From Mytilus edulis (Eukaryota; Mollusca; Bivalvia; Mytilida; Mytilidae): a DNA stretch of 64,000 bases. The DNA is taken from positions 76,399,821 through 76,463,820 of the forward strand of contig NC_092346.1 of the NCBI RefSeq assembly GCF_963676685.1, given 5' to 3'. The notes beneath the pieces were generated by a model. It did not search any database, was not told where the DNA came from, and saw only the letters and a list, made by a program, of their open reading frames with translations. The position numbers and the translations under genes are program-made. Below are positions 1 through 14,000 of this stretch, piece after piece. The stretch's first letter is position 1. Every line of letters begins with the position of its first letter.

Positions 1-600
1 TTGACCCAAATGAACTCACTTTAAATGAGTCAAATGTAAATAGTAATAACTGTCCTTTCCTAGATTTAAATATTTCAGTTTAACTTAGGAAACTGCTCCA
101 TAAAATTCACGATAAAAAGGAGCGATTTTTCGTTCCCTATTGTTAATTAGTTATCCTTTATTGAATAGTGATGTTCCTTTGACACCATCTTACGTTGTTG
201 ACATATCACAACTCGTTTGCTAAGCCAGTTTTGTAGTGACGCTTTGGATTTAAATGAACTCAATCTATGTTTTACTGGTAAATTATTAAGTCAGAGATTT
301 TGTCATAACGAATTTCTTTAAAATTTTACTAAATTCTTCCAAAGGTTTTGTTTTCAAATTTGGTTGTACCTGTAAAAAGCTCACTTCAAACTTATTTTAT
401 ATTGAACTTTTGAGATCTTGTTTCCCTGCTCGGTCCTGTTAAACTTAACGATTCTGAAAATAACCTGATTCTAAAAGGTTACCAATTCAACACCGTAATT
501 CAATAGATAAAAGAAGATGTGGTATAAGTGCCAATGAGACAGCTCTTCGTCCAAGTCACAATTTGGATGTTGGATGTTGAACTGATTATTGATTTACTCT
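1..600. other. Intergenic, mostly unassigned
   Basis: No coding sequence recognised. A fragment at about 505-560 (gatgtggtataagtgccaat...) belongs to the abundant short family also seen at 12.6, 49.1, 58.0, 61.6 and 62.6 kb. Confidence 0.4.
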
Positions 601-639
601 TTTATGTAGATGCAAGTTTTTTTTTTTCATTTGGTCTTC

Positions 640-1240
640 ATCATAAGAAATTCAAGCAAACGCCTCCCGTTAGTGGTTTAGTATCATACTACCAAAATAT
701 TTAGGAGAAGAGCGTAACTCGTATCATGCTAACAACTGGTTTTAGAAGAAATTTGTCTATTTTCCATGCAAACACCCTAAGAATGAATAAATTTAAATTC
801 CAAAATACGCCATCTTAAATGATCTGACAACAGTATCGTAACTGCATCCCTTATTAATAAGTCTTTTTAAAGGTTGGTAAGTTTTTGAAGTGATTTCCGA
901 CATATTTGTCCTTTTTGTATAGATTATTACCATAAAAGATTTGATGTTAAATACCAGAACGTATAAGATGTCTGCATGCTGATTTATATTAATTAATGAT
1001 GTCCTAGTTCCGATTATCAAATTTAGTAAATATTACGATTAGTTTGTGTTATCCAGAACACTGGTTTAACAATTTTTTAGTAATATAGAGATATTTCTTT
1101 TGTTTAAATCAAATCTATTGTTTTATGTTCATACACGAGTGAATTGATCACATTGAGATGTATAATCACAATAAGATGGTGACAAGGGAACGTCACCGTC
1201 TAAACATGGATTATTAACAATAGGAAATGAAATCACAAAT
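640..1240 (-). mobile_element. Decayed reverse-transcriptase retroelement fragment (copy 1)
   Basis: On the minus strand this aligns by eye along its length with 45104-45670, including the shared blocks around 'gatggtgacaaggga' and 'ctgacaacagtatcgt'. It encodes only a broken remnant of the same protein, with several stops and frameshifts. It lacks the 3' terminal tail seen in the copy at 44.5 kb. Confidence 0.6.
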
Positions 1241-1739
1241 TATTACCATGTTTAACTGGTTAATATCATAGAAGTTTAGTATTGGAAAAATGGCTTGAAG
1301 TAATTGATAATTCTATACTTGTAAGGTGTTTTGTACATGTGCAGCTTCGGAAGCAAGGACATAATTAGGTTTTTCCACTTTTCCGTGGAAAGACCTATTG
1401 GTTTTCTTCTGATTATCATTTTTTTTTCGCTTAATTTTCTTTCCTTCGCTGTTTTTTTGTTTTGTTTCGCAAGATGTCGCTTAGATATATGGTATATGAT
1501 ATCGAACAATTAATACGCTTTTAAAACTGACACTGCGTAACCAAAAACTTTCCATGTAAGAGTTATCTCCCCAAACACTGTTTTTCTTGTTATTACTTAA
1601 ATGTCACAACCGCATAAGAAACTGACAAATTTATTTTACCAAATTGCTCTTTATATCCTCAGGATGAATTAATTAATTTTAACCGAAACTATCCGGAGAC
1701 TCCATATCCCCCTTTTGTATATGATATAAGGGATATGCA

Positions 1740-2540
1740 TTTCTGACAGGTAAACCATAAGTGATAGAGACCTAGAGCCTTTTGATTTGAAATCCTTGAT
1801 AAAAAAAATTAAAATAAGGTCAAGGTCAAAGGTCAAGGTCATATTTTAGATTTTTATTTGTCTTTGATTTCCATATATTTTTTGAATGGTTATAGATACA
1901 TAAAAGTTACATAGTGAAAAATGCTTGGTACTTCAAGGGGCAACTTTGTTACATTATGACTGTATTGGTTTTACCATTGTGTAAGGGACATAACCCCAAT
2001 TGATGGTTTATCTAAAGCCATTATTAGGCAAAACTCTTAAACAAAAGGTCCTTGACCCATAGGGTCTTTTGCAATGACATTTTGTAGCAATGACCTTGAC
2101 GAAGGTCACAAGGTCAAAGGTCAAGGTCATATTCTAAATTTTGATTTTGGCTTATTTTCACTTATTTTCATAAACCTCATAAGATATCGAGAAATTATTT
2201 TTACAAAATTGTTAGTTGCAACATGTCGTAATATGTAAATTTTGGATGAGAGTGCGTAGACAATAAATGGGAGTTTTTGTCCATCTTATATTTAGAATTA
2301 TGCGTAAAGTGATATAACTGATTAACCATACATATCAGACCTTTGGTCTTTTGATTTTGGGTCCTCAGTTTATGACCTTGAAATTGAGGTCAAGGTCACC
2401 GGTAAATTTGACGTTTTAGATTTTGACCTTTGCTTTAAATTCATAATTATACATCATAAAGCCATAAGAACTGACGTATTAAACTGAATTTTAATATTTT
2501 GATATCAAAATCTATTGTACGGGGTGGAAAGACCTTCAAT
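1740..2540. repeat. Degenerate tandem repeat, about three units of 270-290 bp, with AGGTCA clusters
   Basis: Three similar blocks each contain a cluster of direct AGGTCA hexamers: four copies at 1817-1841, four at 2103-2129 and two at 2387-2398. The surrounding text is also shared ('ccttttgattt' before, 'attttagatttt' after). No protein coding was seen. Confidence 0.6.
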
Positions 2541-2747
2541 TGTTCTCTGAACAGTTTGTTTTTAATTGGAACTTTTATTGTTTTTGGTTCTGCCTGTAAA
2601 TAGGAAGCTTAAATTTATGTTTGTTACAGATGGCATTTACAAGTAATGGAGTCAGTTAGAATGTTGATGAATACGTTATTTTCTTTTCCAGAACCTCACT
2701 GTAAAATTCATTATCAGCCGGGAGAAAAACAAAATTCCTTGGCGTGA

Positions 2748-2801
2748 TTTTTATGCCCCACCTACGATAGAAGAGGGGCATTATGTTTTCTGGTCTGTGG
2801 C

Positions 2802-2832
<31 letters not shown>

Positions 2833-3055
2833 GTTCGTTCGTTCGTCCCGCTTCAGGTTAAAGTTTTTGGTCAAGGTAGTTTTTGATAAAATTGAAGTCC
2901 AATCAACTTGAAACTTAGTACACATGTTCCCTATAGTATAATCTTTCTAATTTTAATGCCAAATTAGATATTTACCCAATTTCAAAGTCCATAAAACATG
3001 GAAAAAGATAGTGCGAGTGGGGCATCCGTGTACTTTGGACACATTCTTGTTTTAC
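2748..3055 (+). repeat. Dispersed bivalve repeat, left member of an inverted pair
   Basis: Runs from 'ttttatgccccacctacga' to 'ggggcatccgtgtactttgg' and includes a (GTTC/GTCC)n microsatellite at about 2809-2848. The same family lies inverted at 3366-3640. I recognise it as an abundant molluscan repeat; class not determined. Confidence 0.65.
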
Positions 3056-3365
3056 CTTAGGTTTGATCAAGAAATTGATAGGAATAGAAAGGGCTATTAC
3101 GGTTGTTGTTAGAAATATAACAAACTCGGAATAATTAGCCAGATCAGATTTTCAAATGATTAATAGAAAGTTCCGGATAGTCTGGTGCATAAAATGTTAT
3201 GATGTCAGACAAAGAGAGCTGGTTTGCAAGGTATTAAACCATCTACATGCCACAATATATTATTTAATGTGTTACAATCTTAACTAAAACTGACGATGAA
3301 AGAAATAGTCGGCTAAAAGATTTTGTAGACGAAACGCGCGTCTGGTGCAAATTAAACAAATATAT

Positions 3366-3640
3366 GTCCATAGTACACGGATGCCCCACTGGCACTATCA
3401 TTTTTTATGTACAGTTGACTGTGAGATTAGGGTAAAAACTCTAATTTGCCAATAAAATTTGAAGGATCATATCATAGGGAACTTGTGAACTATGTTTTAA
3501 GTTGATTGCACTTCAACTTCATCAAAAACTATCTTGACCTAAAGATTTAACCAAAGACTTTAACCGGAAGTGGGACAGACAAACGAACGAACAAATGCAC
3601 AGACCGGAAAACAAAATGCCCATAAATGGGACATAAAAAT
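3366..3640 (-). repeat. Dispersed bivalve repeat, right (inverted) member of the pair
   Basis: Starts 'agtacacggatgccccact' and ends in the reversed GTTC-type tract ('acaaacgaacgaacaaatg') and 'aaaatgcccata'. Diverged inverted copy of 2748-3055, with about 310 bp between them. Confidence 0.62.
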
Positions 3641-4550
3641 TCAATCCTGTTATCTATGTGGAGTTATCTCTAAATCATTCGAACAATTATTTACTGAAAG
3701 AAAAGACAGTAATTGTTTCATTTTTATATCTAGAAATATTAAATTTATTTAACGACACCTAAATACCAAAACGACTCTTTATATTTTAATGAAACAGGGA
3801 AGAACTTTACGGCAATATCAAACTGACATATCTAGATTACATAAATATGTTATAAGTACGATGAATATCACTTTTTCTTTGATGAATATGTTGTTCTATT
3901 CAAAACCCTTTTATTATGGAAAACCCTAAACACAAAGAAATTTGGAAAAATTCGCAATATTAATCTTGGAGTCGTCACAATTTTAAATATACGTCATTGT
4001 TCGTTCCGATTCGACAAATTATTCCAATATTGTATTTCATTACAGTGACAAATCCAGGATTTATTAAAGGGACAAGGAATATTTACTCGCGTATCGATTT
4101 GAGAAAAAATAATTGGACGATTTTATGCTAAAAATAGGATATACTCTCTGCGCGGTCATAAGGCAAAATCTTTAAAAACTGGTCAGTTAAAAAACATAAA
4201 TTCATTAACAAAAAAACACGCATAATTCATTCCTGTGATCAGACATGAAAAACTATACTGTTGTGCCTGTTTGGAACTTAACATCATTTGGAATCTGGTT
4301 GTTTAAATCTGATGTATTATGCAATAACATTCAATATTTATAATATACCATACAAGACTTGTAATAGCGACATGTAAGACTATTTTATTTTATTTGCAAT
4401 TAATTTCTTGTCACTTCAGTAAACATATTTCAGGAAAAAAAACAGTAAGTTGTCAGGAACAAGAACAGACATTTGAGTTTAAAAGTTGAACAATATAGTT
4501 CGTGTCAGCGATTCAATCTAAAATAAACTGATTAGTGTAAATCATTAAAA
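3641..4550. other. Unassigned AT-rich intergenic DNA
   Basis: No gene, tandem array or known repeat was recognised in this stretch. Confidence 0.4.
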
Positions 4551-4641
4551 TGGAGAATGGAAATGGGGAATGTGTCAAAGAGACACCAACCCGACCATAG
4601 AGCAGACAACTACCGAAGGCCACCAATGGGTCTTCAATGCC
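4551..4641 (-). mobile_element. 3' tail fragment of the retroelement family
   Basis: The text 'ggaaatggggaatgtgtcaa ... ggtcttcaatgcc' is the reverse complement of the 3' end of the element at 52.5-52.85 kb. It is a strongly 5'-truncated copy. Confidence 0.6.
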
Positions 4642-6040
4642 TTTATCTGAAACTTAGAACATATGTCTTTTGTATAAAAATGTACAGTAGTAATATTATA
4701 CACAAGACAAGTATAAAATGTTGACTAGTACGTACCTATTAAAAAACGACATCTGCCGGTTTAAAGATATTTTTTGAAGTTTCTAGAATAAAATGTCCAT
4801 AACGGTGTCATGTTTATGCGCATGTGTATCTTATCCGTGTTTCTAAAAGGAGGATGTTTGACTTCATACATGTATTTGTTTTTAGGAAATCAAGTTATAT
4901 AGATAAATACTTTTTACATGTAGCAGGTTCAATGCTGTTGGAGGTTATATGAAGCGAACAATAATTTAAAACGGGGTATTTTGATAGCAAAACGAAACAC
5001 CTGAATGATTTAACTGAATTTAAAAGTAGACAGACTATTTTTAATTGAGTGTTTTACCATATTAATGCTTTGATAGTAAACAATTCCAGGATTTGTTTGA
5101 GGCAGATGCACTATATGAACTTTTACGTAAAACTTAGTAATTGTATGAATAGGTATGTTTTAAATGACATTGACTAATCTTGAAGGGATTGTACGTTCGA
5201 TGTATTATATAGTAACTAATTACTATTCATATAATTATACAACGATCTTTATATTGGAATATGATAATTTTAAACGGTTCAAAACAAGAAGATGAAATCA
5301 TTGAAGTACATGCAAAACGTCTTTAATAAACCAATGATCAATAATAAGATCTATTAAATTTATAAATGTTTTGATGATTGAAAATCAAATCAGATAACTA
5401 TGCGCATAGATGAAATTACGAATCTTTTCAAGAGAGACAATAACCGCATTGATTCAGAACATATCAAACGAATGAATTAACACAACAATCGTGCTCCAGA
5501 TTCAATGAAGTTTTTGTTTGTCAATATAACCAATAGTTGTTTATCTATGGAATAGTTGATAGCTAACGAATATTAACCCACAATATTTGTGTTTATACAT
5601 TAATATAACACGGTTATCAAAGACTATATGTCTCTAACAGATACGAGAAAATACATATCGTTTACTTGCATCAACTTACCCAAATATAGATTAAATTAAA
5701 GTCAGAACATTTTGATATTGTATATTTGTATCCGTATCGGGCTTTAAATAATTATCACAACTTCCTGTCCAGATTTGACTAATACTCATATATCGATATT
5801 GTCTGGTAAATACGCTATTCGATGTCTTTTTTTAATTTGGATTTTTCAACTTCAATATTTGGAACTCTTTCGTCGATAGCTTTCTTGCGAATAGCAAGCT
5901 TTTATCAAAGAAACCATTCTAGGAAACAAAAAAATCCCCAGAATCTCGTAGTTGCTTCTTGAATAATGCTACATAAAAATGGAAAGTTTACAATCGTGAA
6001 GCTGAAATCATCTATTCTTATCTTAAATAGTTGTCTGAAA
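4642..6040. other. Unassigned AT-rich intergenic DNA
   Basis: No coding region or repeat boundary could be supported here. Confidence 0.4.
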
Positions 6041-6059
6041 CGACCTCGTGGCCGATTTT

Positions 6060-6740
6060 ATTTATAAGCCTTAGTTGATAACTATTCACATCACTGGTTC
6101 GATGCCACTGCTGGTGGACCTTTTGTCCCCGAGGGTAACACCAGCCCAGTAGTCAACACTTCGGTGATGACATGACTGTCAATTATATGGTCTTTTTTTT
6201 TTTTATCAATTAACTGTTTGAAGAACTATGAATTATTCGAAATACTAAGGATTTTCTTATCCTAGTCATAGATTACCTTACCCGTATTTGGCACAACAGT
6301 TTGGAATTTTGGGTCCTCAATGCGCTTCAACTTTATACTTGTTTTGCTTTTTAACTTTTTTGAACTGAGCGTCACTGATGAGCATTATGTAGATGAAACG
6401 CATGTCTGGCGTATCAAAATTATAAGCCTGGTACTTTTGATAACTATTCACACCACTGGTCCGATAACACTGCTTGTGGACGTTTTGTTTCCGAGCGTAT
6501 CACCAGCGTAGTAGTCAACTCTTCTGTGTTGACATGAATATCAATTATATGGTCATTCTTTGTTTTTTTTTTATAAATTAACTGTTTGAAGAAGGATTAA
6601 TTATTCGAAATACTGAGGATGTTCTTATCTTAGACATAAATGACCTTAGTCGTATTTGGCACAATGTTTTGGAACTTAGGGTCCTTGGTGCTCTTCAACT
6701 TTATACTTGTTCGGCTTTTACAGTTTAACTTAGCTGTTTC
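6060..6740 (+). repeat. Tandem, diverged units of the 'GATGAGTCTTATGTAGACGAAACG' repeat family
   Basis: Two units start at 'ttgataactattcaca' (6075 and 6437, 362 bp apart), each followed by a 'caccag..gtagtcaac' block and then by 'gtatttggcacaa', 'ggtcctca' and 'cttcaactttatacttgtt'. A related copy with the phrase 'gacgaaacgcgcgtctggcg' lies at 40.9 kb, another at 26.1 kb. Very common in Mytilus genomes to my knowledge; no function known. Confidence 0.65.
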
Positions 6741-7261
6741 AATGTATTTTGTGTATATTACTGTGCATGTACTGATTTTGTGTCATGGATGGAAATCCCA
6801 ATTTTTTTTTTTTATCCCTATGACAATATTGATGGTTTATATGACATATCTTTTTAAAAGAACATAAAAACATGACAATATTTTCCAATTAGTGATAATT
6901 TTTTTTCTTTCCTCATTTTGAACGAATTTTCGCGACATTTAGATAACTTTCTGTCACTTTTATTTCACTTGTTTTTTTACCCCTGTTAATGTTAAACCAG
7001 AAATCGAAATACTGTAGTGACATGCGTCAGTTTTCTTCTTCTGATCAAAGGAGAATAACTCAAAGTTTAAACATTAGCACTTCGCAGAATTTGTATAATA
7101 GCTTCCTGTTTTAAATAAGCATAAACGTGTTAACCTCCCTTCCAAAGTATTTCGCCGTATATTTCAATGATTAAAGTAAATTGTCATATTGCTTGTATCT
7201 TTTAATTTCATTTACAGATTTGTATTTCCAGTTTAACTTTTACGAATATATATAAAGTGCG

Positions 7262-7672
7262 AGATTTGGCATGCCACAAAACCAGGTTCAACCAAAGTTG
7301 TACCAAGTCAGGAAAATTGCCATTGTTATATCATAGTTTGTTTCTGTGTGTGTAACATTTTTACGTTGTGTTTCCGTTGTGTCGTTTGTTTTCTCCTATT
7401 TTAGAGTGTGAATTCACATTACTATAAGACGTGTCACGGTACTTTTCTATCCCAAATTCATGTATTTGGTTTTGATGTTATATTGGTTATTCTCATCGGA
7501 TTTTGTCTAATGCTTAGTCCGTCGCTTTGTGTGTTACATTTTAATGTTGTGTCGTTGTTCTCCTCTAATATTTAATGCGTTTCCCTCAGTTTTAGTTTGT
7601 TACCCCGATTTTGTTTTTTGTCCATAGATTTATGAGTTTTGAACAGCGGTATACTACTGTTGCCTTTATATG
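7262..7672 (+). repeat. Dispersed repeat ending 'GAACAGCGGTATACTACTGTTGCC'
   Basis: Begins with the 'accaggttcaac..taccaagtcagga' head that is also found at 34.5 and 51.1 kb, but continues with a different body ending 'gcggtatactactgttgcct'. Fragments of that end occur at 14563-14612 and 36040-36075 and, inverted, at 24352-24410 and 32385-32475. Confidence 0.6.
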
Positions 7673-8022
7673 TTATATTATAATCATCATTCTACGCTAG
7701 AATTAAATTAGAAAATAACATATGCAAGGGAATGCAATTTACATAGTGTAACTGTTCGTTGTGAAAAGAGTGAAATGTTTCAAGTCCGTATTTCGTTTCT
7801 ATAGAATTTTTTAAAAATTAAGCCCATACTGAAGGAATAAAAACGAATCATCTTCTAAATACGAATGTTGTAAACACTCAATCTGTTTAGATTATTTGAT
7901 TTTCGAAATCTATAAACCGGAAAAGTATAACTTGTGTTCAACATCATATGTAACAATGAGGAAATATAACAAATTACGTTGTTCGTTAAGTTATTCATGT
8001 TTGTATAAGTACATGTAGATTT

Positions 8023-11000
8023 ATGAATGGGAATATGGGTTTTGTTGTTACTGTTATCATGACTTTTATTGTGTCATACTTATCACAAACCATACTTGCA
8101 TCTTCTGTTGCACGGACATCAACGAATATTATTAAAGGAAAATGCGAGTAAGTAAATGTAATGATATAACCCTCAATATTAACTTTATTTTGCTCTAGCC
8201 TTAATTCTAAGTCAAAAGTCAAAGGTTTTGTTGATATAAAACCAAAATCATACACAAATGTAAAGACAAGTTGAAAAGTTATACAACAAAACTATATTTA
8301 AACTAGATATCAAAAAATGTTTTTTTCCAAAAAAAAAATAATTTTAATGTGTTTAATCTGGGATAATAAATCTTCAACATCTGAAAACTTTTAGTCTACC
8401 CTTCAGCGAAATACAGAAAAAAAGATCAAACAGTAACTTGCTATTAAAAAAAGGTCACTTAAGTCATTTGTTGAACGTTAATATTCCACAAATGATTTAA
8501 AATTTAAAAAAAGAATAAGACTAAAGATGAAAACAAAATGAAGATATATTAATAGTGTATCTGACCTGTTTTTAATAAATGTATAATTTATGTTTCAGGG
8601 CGATAAACAGTATATGATTTCAATTTGAGAATTTAGGACAAATAAATATTGTTCCTGTGAGGAGTAAAAAATGCCACCAAAAACAAAAACACAAAAAAAA
8701 AACACACACACTCAGAAAAAAAATTAGTGAGTGGTGCATAATCATGAATTCGGGAATATAGGTTTGCTGCTATGCATTTTTTTTTCAAGTGAAGTTTTAA
8801 GCAGTAAAGTTCCAGTTTCGTATGCATCAAATTATAATGTTTTCACGTAAATAAATCATTCCAGATGTTTCCAAGGCGAAAAAATCAGATGAATTAATTT
8901 TAACTCTTTCAACACTTTATCGCTCCAGTAAACAAATGACTGCAACAAATAATTATTTGTACACAAATCCACTACAAAACAGACATGTATTGTGTAACTG
9001 GTTTAAATGCTTTATACAGATAATTTAGGTTAAATAAAGGCGAAATATATATATTTCAGAGCTGAAACTGGTGAACATCGATGTTGTTCCATGTATTACG
9101 CACTAAATGGAATATGTCAAGGTAAGGAATCAAAGCATGAACCTTAAAATATTTTAACTACTTGAAGCATAAATTTATCACTATTTTAGTCAGAAATATT
9201 GCGTCTGTCGTATAAGTCAACTACAATTGGTATAATATGAAGATCAACTGAAACAGATAAAAAGAAATTAAAAGGCAAAGCACTTATAAATGCACTAGTC
9301 ATCACCATAGAAAGATTCAAAATACAGATCTGACAGTACTCAAAGTTGTTGAGAGCTAGTTCAAAGCAAATAACAACTAACAAAAAAATCTGTATCGAAA
9401 ATTTCAACGTAAAAAATCCAACATCAAATGAAATTAGTGTGCGAAGACGAATTTGTGTCATGTCAGAATATAGGTATCGGAAAATTGAAGTAGTGTGAAT
9501 GTATATATGTGTAGAACAATAATATTTAGTGTGGGTTTAATTTTCTGGTGACAATATTGATAGCAATAAAACAATAATCAAAGATCTAATAACAGTTCTA
9601 AATCTGTAACCATTTAGGGTACTAAGTTCATTCAAACTATTGATATCTAAATCGTTTCCGGTCTTAGTTAACGATAATTATCCCTGTAAAAAGTATTCCG
9701 AACTTTTCCGCTTGAAACAGGTTTTCTACAGGGACAGTAAAAGAAGAATGCAGTAAAGAGTTTTAGTAATTGTTTTAACGAAATCTCTGACTTAATATTT
9801 TACTGGTAATGCTTAGATTACACTCATTGAAATTCAAAACGTCAGTTCAGTGACAGCCATAATACATACATAAATAAGGCAGTTAGTTTTCTCGTTTGAA
9901 TTGTTTTGCATTTTCATATCGGGGCCTTTTATAGGTGATGATGTGGACTTTGTTCATTCTTAAAAGCCGTGCGGTGGACGAATTTGGAGTCATTTTAGCA
10001 GAAGGATAATATTAGGGTTTTGAACATAATTGGAATACCTGTTTTTTCAAGATTAAATGTTGAATATATATTCATGTGCAAAAATGATCACGTTTGTTGT
10101 TTAACTCGCCTCTTAATCAAACTATGATCATTACAGTGTCAATAGTATTTTTGATTGTTTTATATTGTAGTGTTACATGTAATTTTGAAGTCTAATCCTT
10201 ACTTATCGCAGTGTTGTTATTTTGTAAATAAACGAAACCCATTCTGATAATTCTATAAGGCTTCAAATGACTGTTCATTGAATCTAGAAAAGGGAAATTT
10301 TGGGAGTTCTGTACATGTCTTAAAAAGTTTATTTAATTCATAAAAGACTGAAAATGTAACTTACTAGTATTGCGTAGACAGATTAAGAGCCAATTGCACA
10401 GACGTATATCAAAGTTCCAATGTTCTTCTTGTTGTATCTGTTAATATTTTTATTACCCTTCAACTTACTTAACAAATTAGTCATAATACGCATACTTTAT
10501 ATTTAAGTTGACTGGCAGCTCAAATTTGACTCAGTACGGTAGTTTAACTTGTGTCGTATTAAATTTGTATTAAAGAAATGATATGTGTTTAAAAATATTC
10601 CACTCAAATAAAAGATATATGCAATTTCGTCATGATCAAGCACTGCATATTCTAATATCTTTTTTAAAAATAAGTCAAGTCTATAAGAGCATACAATATG
10701 CTACAGTCTTGTCGTATCAGTCTTTTTGTTTATACGGCTTTGACAATGTTGTGATGTTTGATAGATATGTGAGATTCAGATAGTATTAGGATAATATACT
10801 AAAATATAAGTGCACAATCCAGTGATTATTATCAAATATTCGATGAAAGATTTTGTGTAATTCAGTGATTGTTCTAGGAGGACTGTATTCAAGATGTGGT
10901 CGGACAAAAAGGACAATCAAGTGACACCACTGTTTTATATTTTTGTCTTTCATATCATTTTCATTTTCAATACAACACAATTTTGCAAAAAGTTTATTTT

Positions 11001-14000
11001 TATTTCTAAATTTGTTAAAGTAAAATAATGTGCTTTAAAATATTTAATACATTAATCAAATAGATAATTGTTAATTCAACAGCTGTTGTATTTTGTTTGT
11101 AGGCATACTATTAGGTTGAAAATATTTTTATCATTTGTCGGCATTGGTAGAAGACAATGACGAGATAATACGACGTGAGAAAATGATTCATTTAGGGGTT
11201 TAATACACGATATTGTACAAACATGGAACGGGGAAATAAATGTGTCATGATCAGTGTTATTGATTGATTGGTTTTTATTTAGAATGTGCACCAGGAACCT
11301 ATCGTTACTTGGAAGATAACGAAAACCACTGTAAAAAATGTAAAAATGGATATTTCGGCAAATTCTGTGCTTACAACTGTAATTGTGACACTAGGTGAGG
11401 TATTCTTGTATATATGTATTTGAATTATGAAAAACGCCAACGTATTCAAATATGACGTATAGTACTTCTATATCCCCTGATGATACTAAAAAATGGTAAA
11501 CCCCATGTTTATGGAAAAATCGAATTGTCTATGCCTATCTGAGCAAAGCGCGGAATATGAATAATTTCGCAGATTTGAATATCGACGAAAGCATAGAGAT
11601 ATTTACTGATATGTCAGCGAAAACAAAATCTCTCACGCTGAATCATGTATCCTCTATCTGGAATAACTCTAATTTAAACGAAAAAGGTGTTCCTGATTTT
11701 ACTTTAAATTGGTTTTTTTTATTTCTAAAGGTACAAACAGATTGAAGATAAAGTTATTTCAGCATAAACAATAATGCTAGCAAGACAATTCATTGTTTGG
11801 CTTGCTTGCTTTTTTTGTATCATTTTTTGCTCACGCATCGCATTTAAAATAGGCGGGGCTTCAGCTTATGTATATCATACTGAAATCCTATTTGACGGTT
11901 CGTGTGAACCTGTACCAATCAATTATAATTATAACGTGTGCTTCATTTTAATTATTCTATGCACTTAAACTGTTGCAGATATCCTTTGGTGTCCAGTATG
12001 TTCTATCATCAATTCTTGCATCAATGAGTTGTTCCACAAATTCACTTTAACTTCTTGTTAATATTCTTTTCAAAATAAACATTTTAGTATTTAGAGCTTT
12101 CAAAAATTTGTATTTATTTAAATCAGACAAATATTTTACCGAATTCGTTCTAATATGTTTAAAGTAAATATGTGAAAGGACCTTCCCTCCCTTTTATAAA
12201 TCCACAGATATTACAAAGAATGTGTATCGTTTTGGTAATATTTTTTTAGGTCACTCAGTGTAGACTATACACAAGCTGAAACTCCGCCCCTCTGTTGGTT
12301 ACAAATGTCAATCTTGATAACAATGGTTGAGCAAACATTTATACAAACTAAGCAAGCAAGCCAAACAAAGGTTTGTCTTGCTAGCATTAATGTAAAAGCT
12401 GTAATACTAAAAAATGATTGGAAAGTTGTTTCTGTTTAACAAACTTTTTGTTAGCATAAAATACATTATATACCTAAATGTTTTGTACTTCAGTTGCGAA
12501 ACCGTAGATGGAACTTGTAAGTGTGAAAGTGGTATTGTGGAATGTAACAAAAAAGGAGATGAAGCAGGTAAATGTAATATAAAATTCAAATGCATTGGAT
12601 TTAGATATTTTATAATTTTAAGCTATATCAAATAGATATAAGAAGATATGGTATGTGTGACAATAAGAAAACTCTATATCGAGGCAAAATTTATTAAAGT
12701 TAACCATAATTGGTCAAAGTACGGTCTTAAAGACGGAGCTTCGGTTCACACCGAACAGCAAGCTATAAAGGGCCTCAAAATTACTTGTGTAACACCATGT
12801 AAACAGGAAAACCAACGGATTATCTATATATAAGACCAAAAAGGAGAAACACTTCTGAACCACATCAACAAACGGCAACTACTGAGCATCAGATTCCTGA
12901 CTAAGGACAGGTGCAAACTATTGCGGCGGGTTACAACGTTTCAATGGTACCAAACCTTCACCCCTTTCTGAAATAATAGTGTACATGTAACTTCACAACA
13001 TAGAAAGACTCACTATAAAATATCAATAGAAATGGGTGAAGTCAATCAAAAGACATATTAACACAAGTTAACTTTCACTAAACGAATACTTTTGATATAT
13101 AGTACGATGTAATTTGCATTTGCATTTGCAATGATATAATTCACAGGTAAATAAATATATTTTTGTTAACATTTAACAGTTCAAATGGAGAAAGGAAATA
13201 TTGTTTCAGGTAAATAGTTCTGATGTTCCTAGTACGAAGAATTGAAAATTTGTAGTAATACCAAACACTTCGCAAAGCTAGTATGTAGACCAGATATAAC
13301 CCTGTATAAGTAAACATTTTGAAAATAACAAAAAAAAACATTACATATAGTATCAATATGTCACATAAACAAGAAAGTACGATTTGAGAATACTAGCAGT
13401 TACTGAACTAAATTCGGCTATAAAACAGCCAAGGGATTTAGTATTTTAACGTCATGGACAGTCAAAGAAGACATAACTTGTCCAATGCAAAAAAAAATGT
13501 ATCGAAAAGTTGTACTCTCACTAGGATAATTATAGGAGTTAACCTCTTTTTAGAATAAAATGAACGTGGGTGTGTATTTATATAATACAAATTTAGTAAT
13601 GTTTTAATTTGCTTATAGAAAAAATCGATATAAGTGCCAATGTAAACTACATTCAAAGATCTAATTACAACATTAGTAAGATAACCTTTACAAATAAGTT
13701 TGTTTAAAGGTTCGACGAGTTAACACGGATTTCAATTCTGATCTGCTTTAGTTACTGCCATAATACTAAAAATTTCAAAATAAATTGTTTGCATATTGTG
13801 CTATCACATTATTTAACTTCAAAAATCAATATGGAATGTCAATCTTCAAGATAAGTAGACTAATTAACATCAAAGAATCATAAATCAATATCTGAGCAAA
13901 TACTTTACTTCTGTGTTACAAAAAGGCGGAATAATATCTCATTGGAGTACCATTCAATAGAACAAAATATTTATCATGTTATACTTTTCGGCTTGTACGT

